This document shows, one piece after another, positions 21,724 to 32,700 of a stretch of DNA of 35,418 nt. The number at the start of each line of letters is the position of its first letter. The stretch's first letter is position 1. Source of the stretch: a virus; IMG/VR virus record IMGVR_UViG_3300020471_000869, positions 1-35,418 of that record. One strand, 5' to 3'. Made by a program: the position numbers and the translations under genes. The notes below the pieces were generated by a model. The model saw only the letters and a program-made list of their open reading frames with translations, ran no database searches and had not been told where the DNA came from.

Positions 21724-23166
21724 GTGGCTATTACTCAACTACCTATAGCAAATGGTTTTTATGTAAGTGACTCGTTGCCTATCTCAGCGCAAGAGTGTAC
21801 TAACTTTTACCCTAATATTGTGCAAGCACCAGCTTTAAATCAAGAAACTTTAATTGGTACGGCTGGTTTAACACAAGTCGCAACTACAGCAACGCCATTA
21901 GATACACAGCTGAATCGTGGCGCACACGAAATGAACGGTATACCTTACTTTGTTAATGGCACTAATTTATACAAATTAACAGAATCATCAGGCACATATT
22001 CCACTACAAATTTAGGGACTATTGCGGGTACAAGCCGAGTTTCTATGGCTGATAACGGCACACAGTTAATGGTTTTAGTGCCTAGTGGTAATGGATATAT
22101 TTATAATCACGTTACAGATACGTTTGCACAAATAACGGATAGCGATTTTACTGCGAACGGTAACCCACAGCAGGTAGTTTTTATAGATGGATATTTTTGT
22201 TTAACAACGGACACTAAAAAATTCATCGTTAGCTCGTTAAATGACGGTTTAAATTATAATGCGCTTGATTTTGGTACAGCCGAGTCTGACCCTGATGAAA
22301 TAGTTGCACCAGTAGTATTTAAAAATCAATTATTTATAGCTGGAAGTCAAACGATAGAGGCGTTTCAGAATATCGGTGGTGCTGATTTTCCATTCCAGCG
22401 TACAGGTTTATTTTTTAGTAAAGGTATAGCAGCACCATTTAGTGTAAAACAAATAGGCGATACATTTATATTTATAGGCTCTGGTGAAAATGAATCACCA
22501 GCAATATGGGCTTTAAATGGCAATCAATTAACTAAAGTAAGCACAACAGCTATAGATAACCTATTAAATGATTTAACAGAAACACAAGTACAAGCTATTT
22601 ATTCGTGGTCGTATGCACAAAAAGGGGCGTATTTTATTGGCTTTGCACTGCCTTCTTCCACGTTGGTTTACGATACCATTACACAGAGATGGCATGAACG
22701 AAAATCCACAATTTCAGGTGTTGTAGGTGCTTATCGTGTTAATTCAATGGTACAGGCTTACAACCAAGTATTTTGCGGTGACATAGAAGATGGCAAAATA
22801 GGCAAACTTGACCCTGATGTTTACACAGAATATGGCAATACAATACAAAGGCGATTAGTTACACAGCCTTTTCAAAATAATATGCAAAGTTTTTATGTGC
22901 CGTATTTAGAATTAACTACAGAATCAGGTGTAGGGCTACAAAATGAGCCAGAGCCATTAATCGGTATGGAACGTAGTCAAGACGGAATGAGTTGGAGTCA
23001 GATGCGTTACAGAGCCTTAGGTAAAATTGGCGAACGTAATGCAAGAGCAATATGGCGCAGAAATGGTAGAGCGAGCCGTTTTGAAATGTATCGTTTTACA
23101 TTAACAGACCCTGTAAAGCCTATATTGATACAACTAACAGCTAATATTATTGGTGGTACGCAATGA
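21724..23166 (+). CDS. P22 gp10-like DNA stabilisation (head completion) protein, 480 aa
   Basis: The start QLPIANGFYVSDSLPISAQECTNFYPNIVQA and later GIPYFVNGTNLYKL and FKNQLFIAGSQTIEAFQNIGGADFPFQRTG match P22 gp10, a propeller-like tail-hub protein that plugs the portal channel. Length (480) is close to P22 gp10 (472). It uses a GTG start at 21724. It overlaps the next gene by 4 bases. Confidence 0.88.
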   Translation: MAITQLPIANGFYVSDSLPISAQECTNFYPNIVQAPALNQETLIGTAGLTQVATTATPLDTQLNRGAHEMNGIPYFVNGTNLYKLTESSGTYSTTNLGTIAGTSRVSMADNGTQLMVLVPSGNGYIYNHVTDTFAQITDSDFTANGNPQQVVFIDGYFCLTTDTKKFIVSSLNDGLNYNALDFGTAESDPDEIVAPVVFKNQLFIAGSQTIEAFQNIGGADFPFQRTGLFFSKGIAAPFSVKQIGDTFIFIGSGENESPAIWALNGNQLTKVSTTAIDNLLNDLTETQVQAIYSWSYAQKGAYFIGFALPSSTLVYDTITQRWHERKSTISGVVGAYRVNSMVQAYNQVFCGDIEDGKIGKLDPDVYTEYGNTIQRRLVTQPFQNNMQSFYVPYLELTTESGVGLQNEPEPLIGMERSQDGMSWSQMRYRALGKIGERNARAIWRRNGRASRFEMYRFTLTDPVKPILIQLTANIIGGTQ

Positions 23167-23414
23167 GTTATAAGCTAAATGTAGCGCAGCCTGTAGTTGA
23201 GGAAGATGGCACAATGGCTAGTGCATTCAGACAGTTTACGCAAGAGGCAGCATTAAGTATACCCATAACAGGGACAGGCACACCTGAAGGTAATATAGAA
23301 GCACGACAGTTTAGTTTGTATTTAGATACCTCTGGAGGTGCTGGAAGTATACAGTACCGTAAAATGACAGCAGAAATAGGCGGTGACAGAAAAAAAGGAT
23401 GGGTAGCAGTTTGA
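23163..23414 (+). CDS. hypothetical structural-region protein, 83 aa
   Basis: A small protein (SYKLNVAQPVVEEDGTMASAFRQFTQEAALSIPITGTGTPEG) in the slot where P22 carries tail needle gp26, but far too short for a needle. The N-terminal pattern followed by a Gly-rich beta part resembles short virion proteins. It ends with TGA overlapping a TTG start (TTGA) of the next gene. Confidence 0.65.
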   Translation: MSYKLNVAQPVVEEDGTMASAFRQFTQEAALSIPITGTGTPEGNIEARQFSLYLDTSGGAGSIQYRKMTAEIGGDRKKGWVAV

Positions 23415-23866
23415 TATACGAAACACAAAATGTAGAGGTAATAAAATCGTTTGTAACGCCAGAAATATTTGAAGAAATAGCAGAAGATGGACACAAATAT
23501 GAAGAGTTTGAACCTAATTTTAGGTTAGGTTATTTAGTACAAAAAATGGAAGATTTTGAAGGGCTTTGGATATTAGAAAGAAGAAATGGCGTAACCTATT
23601 GTGTACATCCAGCAATACCAAAGCAATATAGAGGTCGTAAGGCTTACAGAGCTGCAAAAGAGTTTTATTGTTATTTGGTAGAAAATATAGATTTTGAAAA
23701 ACTAATAGCCGAAACACCTGTTATATATAAAAATGTAAAATTATTTGCTTTGCAAAATGGTTTACAAGTGGAAGGCAAATTAAAACAGTCATATAGAAAA
23801 TATGGTCAATTACACGACCAATGGATATTAGGTATAACAAAACCACAGATTGAGGCAATATTATGA
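23411..23866 (+). CDS. DUF2824/P22 gp14-like protein, 151 aa
   Basis: MIYETQNVEVIKSFVTPEIFEEIAEDG and VHPAIPKQYRGRKAYRAAKEFYCYLVEN look like DUF2824 proteins, some called P22 gp14 and with a GNAT-like look. I prefer the TTG at 23411, which overlaps the stop upstream (TTGA) and gives MIYE; an ATG at 23399 would add four residues but has no spaced ribosome site. It lies in the gp14 position before the ejection genes. Its biochemical role is unknown. Confidence 0.75.
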   Translation: MIYETQNVEVIKSFVTPEIFEEIAEDGHKYEEFEPNFRLGYLVQKMEDFEGLWILERRNGVTYCVHPAIPKQYRGRKAYRAAKEFYCYLVENIDFEKLIAETPVIYKNVKLFALQNGLQVEGKLKQSYRKYGQLHDQWILGITKPQIEAIL

Positions 23867-24339
23867 GCGGATTTTTATACGATGACAGTGCACAAAAAGG
23901 TGCAATGCGACAAACACAGCAAGGTTTGCGAACGCAGCAATTTGAGGGAAAACGAGCGCGTCAAGATATAGCCGACGCTTTACCTAGTGAGATGGCTGCG
24001 ACTACAGCAGGAGTTAATAGAGCCTTAGAAATTGGAGCGCAAACAACACCAGAAGAATTTAGAACATTAAACCAAGGCAATATAAATGCACAGCAAACCG
24101 TTATAGATGGTGGAAATGCGGCTATAGCGGCTTTACGTGGTCAGCCTGTAAATATGCCTAGTGCACCTACACAAATGACTTATGACACAAGTTTTGCACA
24201 GCAACAGTTACCAAGCTCAATTACAAACCCTAATTATTTAAATGCTATACAAGCAGTAGACCCAATTAATCCATTTTTAGACGAGCATTATACGGCTGAA
24301 ATGTTACGCAGACGTAACGAGGAAAAAAGGAGATATTAA
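23863..24339 (+). CDS. P22 gp7-position ejection or assembly protein, 158 aa
   Basis: Starts MSGFLYDDSAQKGAMRQTQQGLRTQQFEGKRARQDIADALPSEM; Gln/Ala/Thr-rich, helical, ending NEEKRRY. Position between gp14-like and the large Gln-rich protein corresponds to P22 gp7, an ejection protein. No sequence motif confirms it. It overlaps both neighbours (4 bases; TAATG). Confidence 0.65.
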   Translation: MSGFLYDDSAQKGAMRQTQQGLRTQQFEGKRARQDIADALPSEMAATTAGVNRALEIGAQTTPEEFRTLNQGNINAQQTVIDGGNAAIAALRGQPVNMPSAPTQMTYDTSFAQQQLPSSITNPNYLNAIQAVDPINPFLDEHYTAEMLRRRNEEKRRY

Positions 24340-26429
24340 TGGACCCCATACAGCAAGCGCAGCTATTAGCATTACAAGGGCAAACGATACCAGCTGATTT
24401 GCAAAGACAGGTATTTCAGCAAGCAGCCGCTAATAATATGACATCTGCACAACTAGAGCAGTTGTTTAATATGCCAGCAGGCACAGCCGCGCAAGCTGCA
24501 CAGCAATTAGGTATTGCTAATCAAATACCACAACAATTAGGTGGTATACCTAGAGATAATTTTGGTAATGATTTAAATAGTGGTGCAGCAGAAGCGGCAC
24601 AGGCTGGTATGGATGCATTTGCAGCACAAGGTGCATCTACGGCAACAGTACAACCACCAAGCACACCACAATATACGCAAGCGCAAATAGATAGCGTAGT
24701 TAATGCCTTGAACACAGGACAAACCACACCAGAGCAAGTAGCACAACAATATGGTGTTACAGCAGATGAAGTAAGGGCAAATTTAGCGCAAATAAATGTA
24801 AATGCATTACCTGCTATAAATAGGGCTGGCGGTACAGGCATGGGTGCATTAGTACCATTAAAGCCTTCACAACAAGACGTAGATACAGTTGTGAATATGT
24901 TAAATTCTGGTCAAGTAACACCACAACAAGTTGCTGATAATTATGGTGTTTCAGTAGATGAAGTTAATAGGAATTTAAAAAACGCTAATCTTGCTAGTAC
25001 ATTAAGTTTGCCACAAGCAGATGGTGACTATACACAAGACGAAATAAATCAAGTCACTAAGTTATTACAAGATGGCAAATTGAGCACTGCTGATGCAGCA
25101 AATTTTTTCAATGTACCCGAAGCACAAATACAAAATAATTTAGCCGCATTAACTAACAATAATGCAGCTAGTACAACAGTTACAAATGCAGCAGGCGGTG
25201 CTGTAAATAATGCAGGTAGTGGCGGTAGCGATGGCGCTACAGTTGGGGCTGGCGGTGGGCTACCTGATAGAAGTGCGTCAGGCACATATAGTGTAGGCGA
25301 TACGATGCAAGTCGCAAATGCTATAAATTCTGGTCAATTAACTTTACAGCAAGCATCCGATAAATACGGTGTACCAGTTGCTGAAATAGAGGCCAATCTA
25401 AAAACGATTAATGCTAATAATCCACAAGCAACAAGCCTTGATGTTGGTGATATGGCTAATCAGTCAGGCCAATTTAACTCTACAGGGATGGCATCTGGTT
25501 TAGCAGGTTCAGAAAATATACAAGCATCAGGTTTAAGTAATGCACTACAAGCTACACAACGAGGCACTAATGTAGGCAGTAATTTAATAGGTTTAGGTGC
25601 TACAGATGCTGCTAGTGTTATTGGAAAACAATACTTTCAAAATCAGGGAATGTTTGACCCTTATCGAGTTGGTGGAGAGTCAGCATTACAAAAACAGCTA
25701 GCGTTGAGTGGAGCATTAGGAAAAGAAGCCTTTGATGCTGCATATCAAGCCTCTCCGCAAATGCAATTTTTACAAGATAGAGGTGAAAGGGCTGTCGCTA
25801 GAAATGCTGCGGCTATCGGTGGATTAGGTGGCGGTAATGTACAAAGAGAATTGGCAAAATTTAGTCAAGGTTTGGCTAGCCAAGATTTACAAAACCAAAT
25901 CGGTAATTTACAGGCACTTTCTGGTACTGGAATGGATGCTTCTCAACAAGCGGCTACATTAGGCACTAGAGGCGCTGAGAGCATGGCAGACATCTATGGA
26001 CAGAGAGCTATAAGACAAGCCGATTTAGCCTCGAGAGGGGCTGACAATGCGGCTAATTACATATTTCGTACTGGTCAACAAATGGGTGCTGATAGAATGA
26101 CAACTGGCCGAGATATTGCACGAACAGCACAAGATACCAGTGCAGCTTTAGCTAGATTACAGCAACAACAAGGTACAGGAATATCACAACTGTACGGTGA
26201 TATTGGCAGTAATTTACAAGGAATTATGGCAAATGCAGGTGCTACAGCAGCTAATCAAATTAACGCAGCAGCAGCGAATAGAGTAAATGCAGCACAAAAT
26301 ATGGGTGCTAATGCCGCTGCATTAATTGGTGGCGTACCGCAAAGAGGACAAGGATATCTACAGGCAATAGGAGATGCAGCTGCTGGTGTTGGAACTGCCG
26401 TAGGTGGTTTTAAAATGGCTGGGAGGTAA
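24339..26429 (+). CDS. DNA ejection protein, gp20-like position, with four helical repeats, 696 aa
   Basis: A Gln/Asn/Ala-rich virion protein expected to leave the capsid with the DNA. Residues about 112-152, 176-216, 231-271 and 317-357 are four repeats with consensus (Y/P)(T/S)Q-x-x-I-x-x-V-x-x-x-L-x-x-G-(Q/K)-x-x-x-x-Q-VA-x-x-YGV-x-x-x-E-V-x-x-NL, resembling helix-turn-helix units, joined by Gly/Ser/Thr linkers. Residues 370-696 are Gln/Ala helical and match ejection proteins in style. It begins 1 base before the upstream stop ends (TAATG). Confidence 0.78.
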   Translation: MDPIQQAQLLALQGQTIPADLQRQVFQQAAANNMTSAQLEQLFNMPAGTAAQAAQQLGIANQIPQQLGGIPRDNFGNDLNSGAAEAAQAGMDAFAAQGASTATVQPPSTPQYTQAQIDSVVNALNTGQTTPEQVAQQYGVTADEVRANLAQINVNALPAINRAGGTGMGALVPLKPSQQDVDTVVNMLNSGQVTPQQVADNYGVSVDEVNRNLKNANLASTLSLPQADGDYTQDEINQVTKLLQDGKLSTADAANFFNVPEAQIQNNLAALTNNNAASTTVTNAAGGAVNNAGSGGSDGATVGAGGGLPDRSASGTYSVGDTMQVANAINSGQLTLQQASDKYGVPVAEIEANLKTINANNPQATSLDVGDMANQSGQFNSTGMASGLAGSENIQASGLSNALQATQRGTNVGSNLIGLGATDAASVIGKQYFQNQGMFDPYRVGGESALQKQLALSGALGKEAFDAAYQASPQMQFLQDRGERAVARNAAAIGGLGGGNVQRELAKFSQGLASQDLQNQIGNLQALSGTGMDASQQAATLGTRGAESMADIYGQRAIRQADLASRGADNAANYIFRTGQQMGADRMTTGRDIARTAQDTSAALARLQQQQGTGISQLYGDIGSNLQGIMANAGATAANQINAAAANRVNAAQNMGANAAALIGGVPQRGQGYLQAIGDAAAGVGTAVGGFKMAGR
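24672..25410 (+). repeat. four about 41-residue repeats in the ejection protein gene
   Basis: Coding for residues 112-152, 176-216, 231-271 and 317-357 of the protein starting at 24339, these copies share the YGV-x-x-x-E-(V/I) and NL elements while their DNA differs, suggesting old duplication kept by selection. Confidence 0.7.
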
Positions 26430-26431
26430 AA

Positions 26432-27859
26432 ATGGCTATAGATGATAGATTTAAAGGCGCATTATATCAGGGTGTAGAAAAACCTAGCCTTTTAAGCCGT
26501 GTAGGTACAGCACTACAAGGTTTCGGTGCTGGCTATCAGGGACAGGGTCAAGAATTCCTAGCTAATTTAGAGCGAAAACGGCAAAGAGAGCAAGATGAGT
26601 TAATGCAAGCTAGCATTTCTGATGCTCAAGAAATAAAAAGATTATTAAGGGATAAACGAGATACACCTTATAGAGAAGGTATGTATGACAATCCCATAGG
26701 TTCTACTGTTCAAGCCTATAATCAAGAAGGTATAAAAGAATCGGTCGATATATTAAATGACAGAATTTCTCTATTAAGACAAAGAGGACAAGACGATTCT
26801 GATACTTTTAGGATAAGAGATAGAATATTACAAGGCGATATAAGTGGAGCTGATGCAGAGATAGATAATTTTCTACGGCAAGCTAAAGGTGCTGGCTATG
26901 AGACAGAAAGGTTTATTGAAAATGCTATTGAATTGGCTGATGGTCGATTAGCGCGTATTAGAGATGATGGTTCGGTAGAACTGTTTGATACACCTAAAAC
27001 ACCAACAGACCCGATTGATAATTTTGTGGCATTGACGCCAGAATTGGCAACGCAGTTGAAGTATGATTATCCGCCAGAAATATTCGCCAAAGGACCTATG
27101 ATAAATTTGACTACAGGAGAAGTTACATTCCCTGATACTCATGCCGGTGCTTCTAATACGATTTATACAGGTGAATTTGCTGGTGTAAAACTGCCACCAG
27201 ATATGCAATGGGATTTTGATGAAAATGGTGAAATTATAGGTATGCGCCCGATAGCAGGTTCAGATACAGATTTGGAAAGAAACCAATTAACACAAGCAGG
27301 TAGGACAAAAGATGCTAATCAAGCATTTTATACATCAGCTTCCTATGACAGTTTGGGAATGATGAAAAGTTTGCTAGAAAATGAAACAGCTAGTAATCCT
27401 GTTACAGGTATAGGAACCAAAGTGTTTGCAGAAGTGCCGGGCAGTGCTTTTAATAATTTTGTTGCATTAAAAAATACATTAAATGCGAGTATTGCTTTTG
27501 ATAGATTGCAAGCGATGCGAGAGGCAAGCAAAACAGGCGGTGCTTTAGGTGCTATTAGTGAAAGAGAATTAGACCTATTAGCGGCTTCTATAGGTTCTTT
27601 GGATAATTCAAAAATGAGCAATCCTGTATTAATGGCACAAATAGAACGTATAGAAAAGCAGTACATAATAGCGATGCGTAGTCTTGCAAAATTGGCTATT
27701 AATGATAAACAAGAATATGGCGATTCAGCGTTATATGACAATATGATGGAGCTTGGGTATGGCGCTTATTTCGATGAGGCTATGAATGATGCAGCAACAG
27801 CAACCAATACTGTAGATTCTAATAGATTAAATAATAACGACCCTGCGGGCTTGAGATAA
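26432..27859 (+). CDS. probable ejection or virion protein, 475 aa
   Basis: N-terminus KGALYQGVEKPSLLSRVGTALQGFGAGYQGQGQEFLANLERKRQREQDELMQAS, helical throughout with a long Arg/Asp-rich coiled region (residues 35-130) and a C-terminal helical half. It sits between the Gln-rich and the 631-residue ejection proteins. The family is not recognised; position argues for the P22 gp20/gp16-type internal proteins. A ribosome site GGGAGG precedes the ATG by 4 bases. Confidence 0.7.
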   Translation: MAIDDRFKGALYQGVEKPSLLSRVGTALQGFGAGYQGQGQEFLANLERKRQREQDELMQASISDAQEIKRLLRDKRDTPYREGMYDNPIGSTVQAYNQEGIKESVDILNDRISLLRQRGQDDSDTFRIRDRILQGDISGADAEIDNFLRQAKGAGYETERFIENAIELADGRLARIRDDGSVELFDTPKTPTDPIDNFVALTPELATQLKYDYPPEIFAKGPMINLTTGEVTFPDTHAGASNTIYTGEFAGVKLPPDMQWDFDENGEIIGMRPIAGSDTDLERNQLTQAGRTKDANQAFYTSASYDSLGMMKSLLENETASNPVTGIGTKVFAEVPGSAFNNFVALKNTLNASIAFDRLQAMREASKTGGALGAISERELDLLAASIGSLDNSKMSNPVLMAQIERIEKQYIIAMRSLAKLAINDKQEYGDSALYDNMMELGYGAYFDEAMNDAATATNTVDSNRLNNNDPAGLR

Positions 27860-27863
27860 TAAT

Positions 27864-29759
27864 ATGGCCACACCACAAATAGATTTTTTACGAGCTTATT
27901 ATCCAGAATATGATGATATGAGCGATGAGCAGTTACAAGCATCGTTAGATTCCAAGCCGTTAGTAAATTATCAAGTATCACGAGCAGCGCGAGATGTAAG
28001 TTTAGGTGGTGATGATTCGTATATGCGTGTATCAAGACCGCAAGTGGCTTTTGAGCAATATAGAGAATTTTATTCGCCAGAAAATACAGAAGAACGACGT
28101 GTGCCAATGGGTCTTTATGCCGACAAAGTCGGTCTTACAAATGATGAGTTTGGTGAAATGCTTGGTATTGCAAAAGAAAGCGGATTTACACCAACACGCT
28201 CAACAGATGATGTTATTAGGGAACAGGGCGGAACGCCTGAGTATAATGAAACAGCCGCTAGACTTGGCAAATTTAGCAGAGGTTTAACATTAGGTGCTGC
28301 TGAAAATGTAGCGGCTTATGGTGCGGCAGGTATTGATGAGGCCATGGGTGCTTTAGGTGTTGGTAATGAAAATCGTGGTGATTTGCCTTTTACACAACAA
28401 GCAGACCAATACAAAAGACAATTAAGCCAAACAATGGAAGATTATCAACGAGATAAACCTGTTGAATCTACATTAGTTGAATTAGGTGGCGGTTTGACAG
28501 GTGGTTTTACAAACCCGACAGCAGGCACAAAAGGTTTATATAGTTTATTAAATATTGCCAAAGGTGGCACTGCAAAAAAATCACTTTTTGGTTTAGGCAT
28601 GGCTGGTGCTACAGGCGGTGCTTATGGGTATATGACAGCAGACGGAACGCCAGCGGATAGATGGGAAGAGGCGCAAGATTTAATATTGCCGTCTATGTTA
28701 TTTGGTGGCGCTGGACAAGTTGTAATGAAAGCAGGCGCGGCAGGTTTCAACGGCGCATATCGTGGCATAGCCGAAAGAATGGCGAGAACAGCAGACAGGC
28801 CTACGAGGGAATCGTTAAAAGAGTTAACAAGAGCAGCGTATAAGCATGCTGGTAGTTTAAATATAAGAATACCTGCAGAAAGATATAAACGTATAGGAAC
28901 AGAATCAAGGCGTGAATTAAGGCAGTTAAATATCGAGGGTAAATTAACGAATGATAATATACCTCGAGAATGGGAACCTGTTTTGAGAATGATACGTCTT
29001 GTAGAGCGTGGCGGTAGACGAGGTACTAACGCTGAACAATTTGAAAAAACAAGACGCATATTATGGAAAACGTGGGAAGGTCAAAAGAACAATCCAGACC
29101 AACAAAATGCTATTTTAGGTATTATTAGACGAATGGATAACGAATTTGAAAATATACCAAAAATGGGAAATTATGTAGAAGGTAGTGAGGCATCGTTGGC
29201 ATATAAGGCAGCTAGGGAAGCCAATAGGCGTTTCAGAAATTTTGTGTTATTGGAAGATGCGTTAGATAAAGCACAAAGACAAGCGGGTTCCTCTGGTACA
29301 GGCGGCAACGTAATGAACAAATATATGCAAGCCGTAAACAGCATTATTGATTCTAATACCAAAAATAAATTTTTTACAAATGATGAAATAAACAAAATGA
29401 AAGAATTTGTTAAGTTAAAAGACAATCAAGAATTTTTAAGAATAATTGGTAAACTTGCACCTAATAGTAGCGGTTTAATGGCGGCTTTTAATGCTGGCGC
29501 GGCATTTATAGACCCTAAAATGTTAATTGCAAGCGGTACGGCAATGGCAGCAAAACAAGGCTCTGAAAATATTACAAGACGTAGAGCCGACGATTTAATG
29601 GAGTTTATAGCTGACCCTGCTTTTAAACCAATAAAAGAAATACAAGGTAATGCGCCTTATGCAGTTGGTACTGGTACGGCAGATACGGTAATGGATTCGC
29701 GTGACCAACAAGACGCAGCAATGCAAGAATTTTTGCAAAGGCAAAGAAGTAGGAGATAA
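27864..29759 (+). CDS. probable ejection protein, gp16-like position, 631 aa
   Basis: The N-terminal 110 residues include a helical AYYPEYDDMSDEQL start. Residues 130-260 are Gly/Ala-rich with hydrophobic stretches (AENVAAYGAAGIDEAMGALG, LFGLGMAGATGGAYGY) that could insert in a membrane. Residues 280-560 are charged helices, and a Gly/Ala segment (SGLMAAFNAGAAFIDPKMLI) follows. P22 gp16, of similar length (609), is the last ejection gene before the tailspike, as here. There is no lytic transglycosylase motif. Confidence 0.7.
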   Translation: MATPQIDFLRAYYPEYDDMSDEQLQASLDSKPLVNYQVSRAARDVSLGGDDSYMRVSRPQVAFEQYREFYSPENTEERRVPMGLYADKVGLTNDEFGEMLGIAKESGFTPTRSTDDVIREQGGTPEYNETAARLGKFSRGLTLGAAENVAAYGAAGIDEAMGALGVGNENRGDLPFTQQADQYKRQLSQTMEDYQRDKPVESTLVELGGGLTGGFTNPTAGTKGLYSLLNIAKGGTAKKSLFGLGMAGATGGAYGYMTADGTPADRWEEAQDLILPSMLFGGAGQVVMKAGAAGFNGAYRGIAERMARTADRPTRESLKELTRAAYKHAGSLNIRIPAERYKRIGTESRRELRQLNIEGKLTNDNIPREWEPVLRMIRLVERGGRRGTNAEQFEKTRRILWKTWEGQKNNPDQQNAILGIIRRMDNEFENIPKMGNYVEGSEASLAYKAAREANRRFRNFVLLEDALDKAQRQAGSSGTGGNVMNKYMQAVNSIIDSNTKNKFFTNDEINKMKEFVKLKDNQEFLRIIGKLAPNSSGLMAAFNAGAAFIDPKMLIASGTAMAAKQGSENITRRRADDLMEFIADPAFKPIKEIQGNAPYAVGTGTADTVMDSRDQQDAAMQEFLQRQRSRR

Positions 29760-29761
29760 CA

Positions 29762-32700
29762 ATGGCTAGATTTGGCGAAGTAGAAGCACAATATTTTGAT
29801 GATGCGGGTGACCCTTTATCTAGCGGTACAATTACGTTTTACGAATCGGGTACAACTACATTAAAAACTACTTATAGTGATATTAACCAAACTATACCTA
29901 ATACTAATCCAGTAGTATTAACTGCTGCAGGTAGACAGCCAGCAATATTCTTTTCTGGTACTGCGAAAGCAGTGCTAGCAACAAGCGGTGGCACACAAAT
30001 CGTATCAGCAGACCCTGTAGGTGAAACATCTGCTAACTTTGGTGATGCTTGGGTAGCAACTAAAATATATGATGCAAATGCCGTAGTAATAGGCAGTGAT
30101 GGTGTTTATTACCGCTCACTAGCGGCTGGTAACCAAAATAATAATCCTACTTCTACGTCAGGATATTGGACGCTACTTTACTCTATAGAATGGAGTACAG
30201 GTATAACCTATCAAGAAGGTGCTACAGCGACCTACAACAATATACTTTACCAATCTATACAAAATAATAATTTAAATAATGTTCCAAATACGGCTACAGC
30301 CTATTGGACAAGAGTTGGTATTGCGTGGGTATCAACAACTACTTACGCAATTAATGAAAACGTAGTAGGTAGCGATGGTGTCTTTTACACCTCATTACAG
30401 AATTCAAACCTAAACAATGAGCCTTCTGCAAGTCCTTCCTATTGGGTAGGTACAAGTGCGGCAGCAGCAGCCAGTGCTACGGCAGCAGCTACATCAGCGA
30501 CTAACGCAGCAACTTCCGAAACTAACGCTGGAAATAGCGCCACAGCAGCCGCTACAAGTGAAACTAATGCTGCAACGTCAGCGACTAATGCTGGCAACTC
30601 AGCTACGGCAGCAGCTACTAGCGAAACCAATGCAGCCACTAGCGAAACCAATGCGAGTAATTCAGCGTCAGCAGCAGCGACATCTGCAACTAATGCAGCG
30701 ACTTCTGAAACCAATGCAGGGAATAGTGCTACTGCTGCGGCATCTAGTGCTACTGCGGCCAGTACGTCAGAAAGTAATGCTGCGGCTAGTGCTACGACAG
30801 CAAGCACAGCAGCTACCAATGCTGGAACAAGCGAGACTAATGCAGCTACCTCTGCGACTAATGCTAGTAATTCAGCAACTGCTGCGGCTACGTCAGCCAC
30901 TAATGCGGCTACATCAGAAACTAATGCGGCCACTTCAGCTACAAATGCTGCTACATCAGCTACCGCATCTGCCACATCAGCGACAGCATCGGCTGGCTCT
31001 GCTACAAATGCGGCAGCATCTCTCGCAGATTTTAATACTAAGTATTTAGGTGCTCATGCAACTGCACCGACAGGAACGGCAGCAGGGCAACAGTATTTTA
31101 ATACTACTAGCGACACGATGTTTGTTTATACAGGTAGCTCGTGGACTGAGGCGGGTAGTGCGGTAAACGGAACAAGTAATCGTGTAGTCGTTACAGCGAC
31201 AGCAGCACAGACTAATTTTTCAATCAGCTACGATGTTGGTTATGTCGATGTATACCTTAATGGCTCGAAGCTACAAGCGGGTGTTGACTTTACTGCGACT
31301 AATGGAGCAACAGTCGTTTTAACAAGCGGTGCGGCTGCGGGTGATATTGTTGATATGGTGGCCTATGGCGCTTTTAATGTTGCCAACGTCTACACACAGA
31401 CAGAATCAGATGCCAGATTTGCACAACTGTCAAACAATCTCAGTGACTTAGCAAGTGCGTCAACAGCCTTAACGAATTTAGGTTTAACGGCTGATGCGGC
31501 AGAGATAAATAAATTAGACGGAATGACAAGCTCAAAAGCTGAGTTAAATGTTTTAACCGGAATCCCTGCGACACTTACGCCAACAGAGGTTGGTTATTTA
31601 GATGGTGTTACTTCAAACATTCAAACTCAAATAAACAATGTTGGTGGTGGTAACGAGGCAAGTTTTGTAGCTGATGGTACTATCTCCTCAAAAGCTCCTG
31701 TTATTTTGAAGTCTGATGGTAAGGCTCAAGCTGTTGCACAGACTGCAATTTCGACAGCATTTGGAACACCCGCTCTTATGCAATCTGGCGAAGGTGGTGA
31801 TTATCCAAGTATGTGTTATCACGAAGCTGAAAATTGTGTGGTAATGGGTTACTCAGATTCAAATAATAACTACTACGGCACTATTGTTTGTGGAACGATT
31901 GACTCAGCCACAAAAACGATTACATGGGATTGGGCGAATCGGTTAGTCCATTATTCAGCCGTAGGTCAAAGTGCTTATTATCATTCGCTAGTTTACTCAC
32001 AAAGAGGTGGTAATAATCGTGTTGGCGTGTTTTTTAGAGGCAATTCGCTGCGTGGACATTGCCAAGTTATTTCAGTTTCAGGCACAACTCCATCAACTAC
32101 AGGCGCGATTAGCCAATTTTCCAATAATTATCAAACTCAAAATATAAGCGCAGCGATAGATTCAACAACGTCTAGTAGCTCTACAGTGATGGTTTCTTAT
32201 TATGAGGCATGGGGAGGTGGCACTGGCAATAAACAACTTCTTAGGGCGTTTGAGGTTGGTTCAAGCTCAATGGGTTATGGAAGCGAGTACGACATGACAA
32301 GTGATTTTAGCAGTACAGGCTTTACCTCTCTTGTTTATCACACGCCAACATCACAATTTTGTATTTTTGGCAGAGATGATACTAATAGTTACTACGGAGA
32401 AATGGGAACAATAACAAGTAGTGGTACAAGTATAAGCTCTGTAAATAATGTAACTACATATTCATCTTCAACTACCTATGTTCCGAAAGTTTCATACGAT
32501 AGTAATACGGATAAAATTTTATTAACTTTCCATGATAGCACTAATGGCAAATGCTTTAGTGTAAGCTGTAGTGGTACGACTCTATCGCTTGGAGGAGCAT
32601 CAGCAACTACTTTTGAATCGAACAATATAACGTCAAATCCGCATGGTAATGTTTATGACCCAATAGCCAAAAAGTTTTTAATTGTTTATGGCGATTACAC

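Noticed and set aside
23411-23866. Naming the DUF2824-like protein an acetyltransferase
   Set aside because: It has a GNAT-like look but I cannot identify an acetyl-CoA binding motif with confidence.
30439-30975. 178-residue Ala/Val-rich frame on the minus strand inside the tail fibre
   Set aside because: Shadow of the Ala/Ser/Thr repeat; composition follows from reversed GCN/ACN codons, with no ribosome site.
30456-31049. 197-residue Gln/Leu/Arg-rich frame on the plus strand in another phase
   Set aside because: Same repeat read out of frame; low complexity and no start signal.
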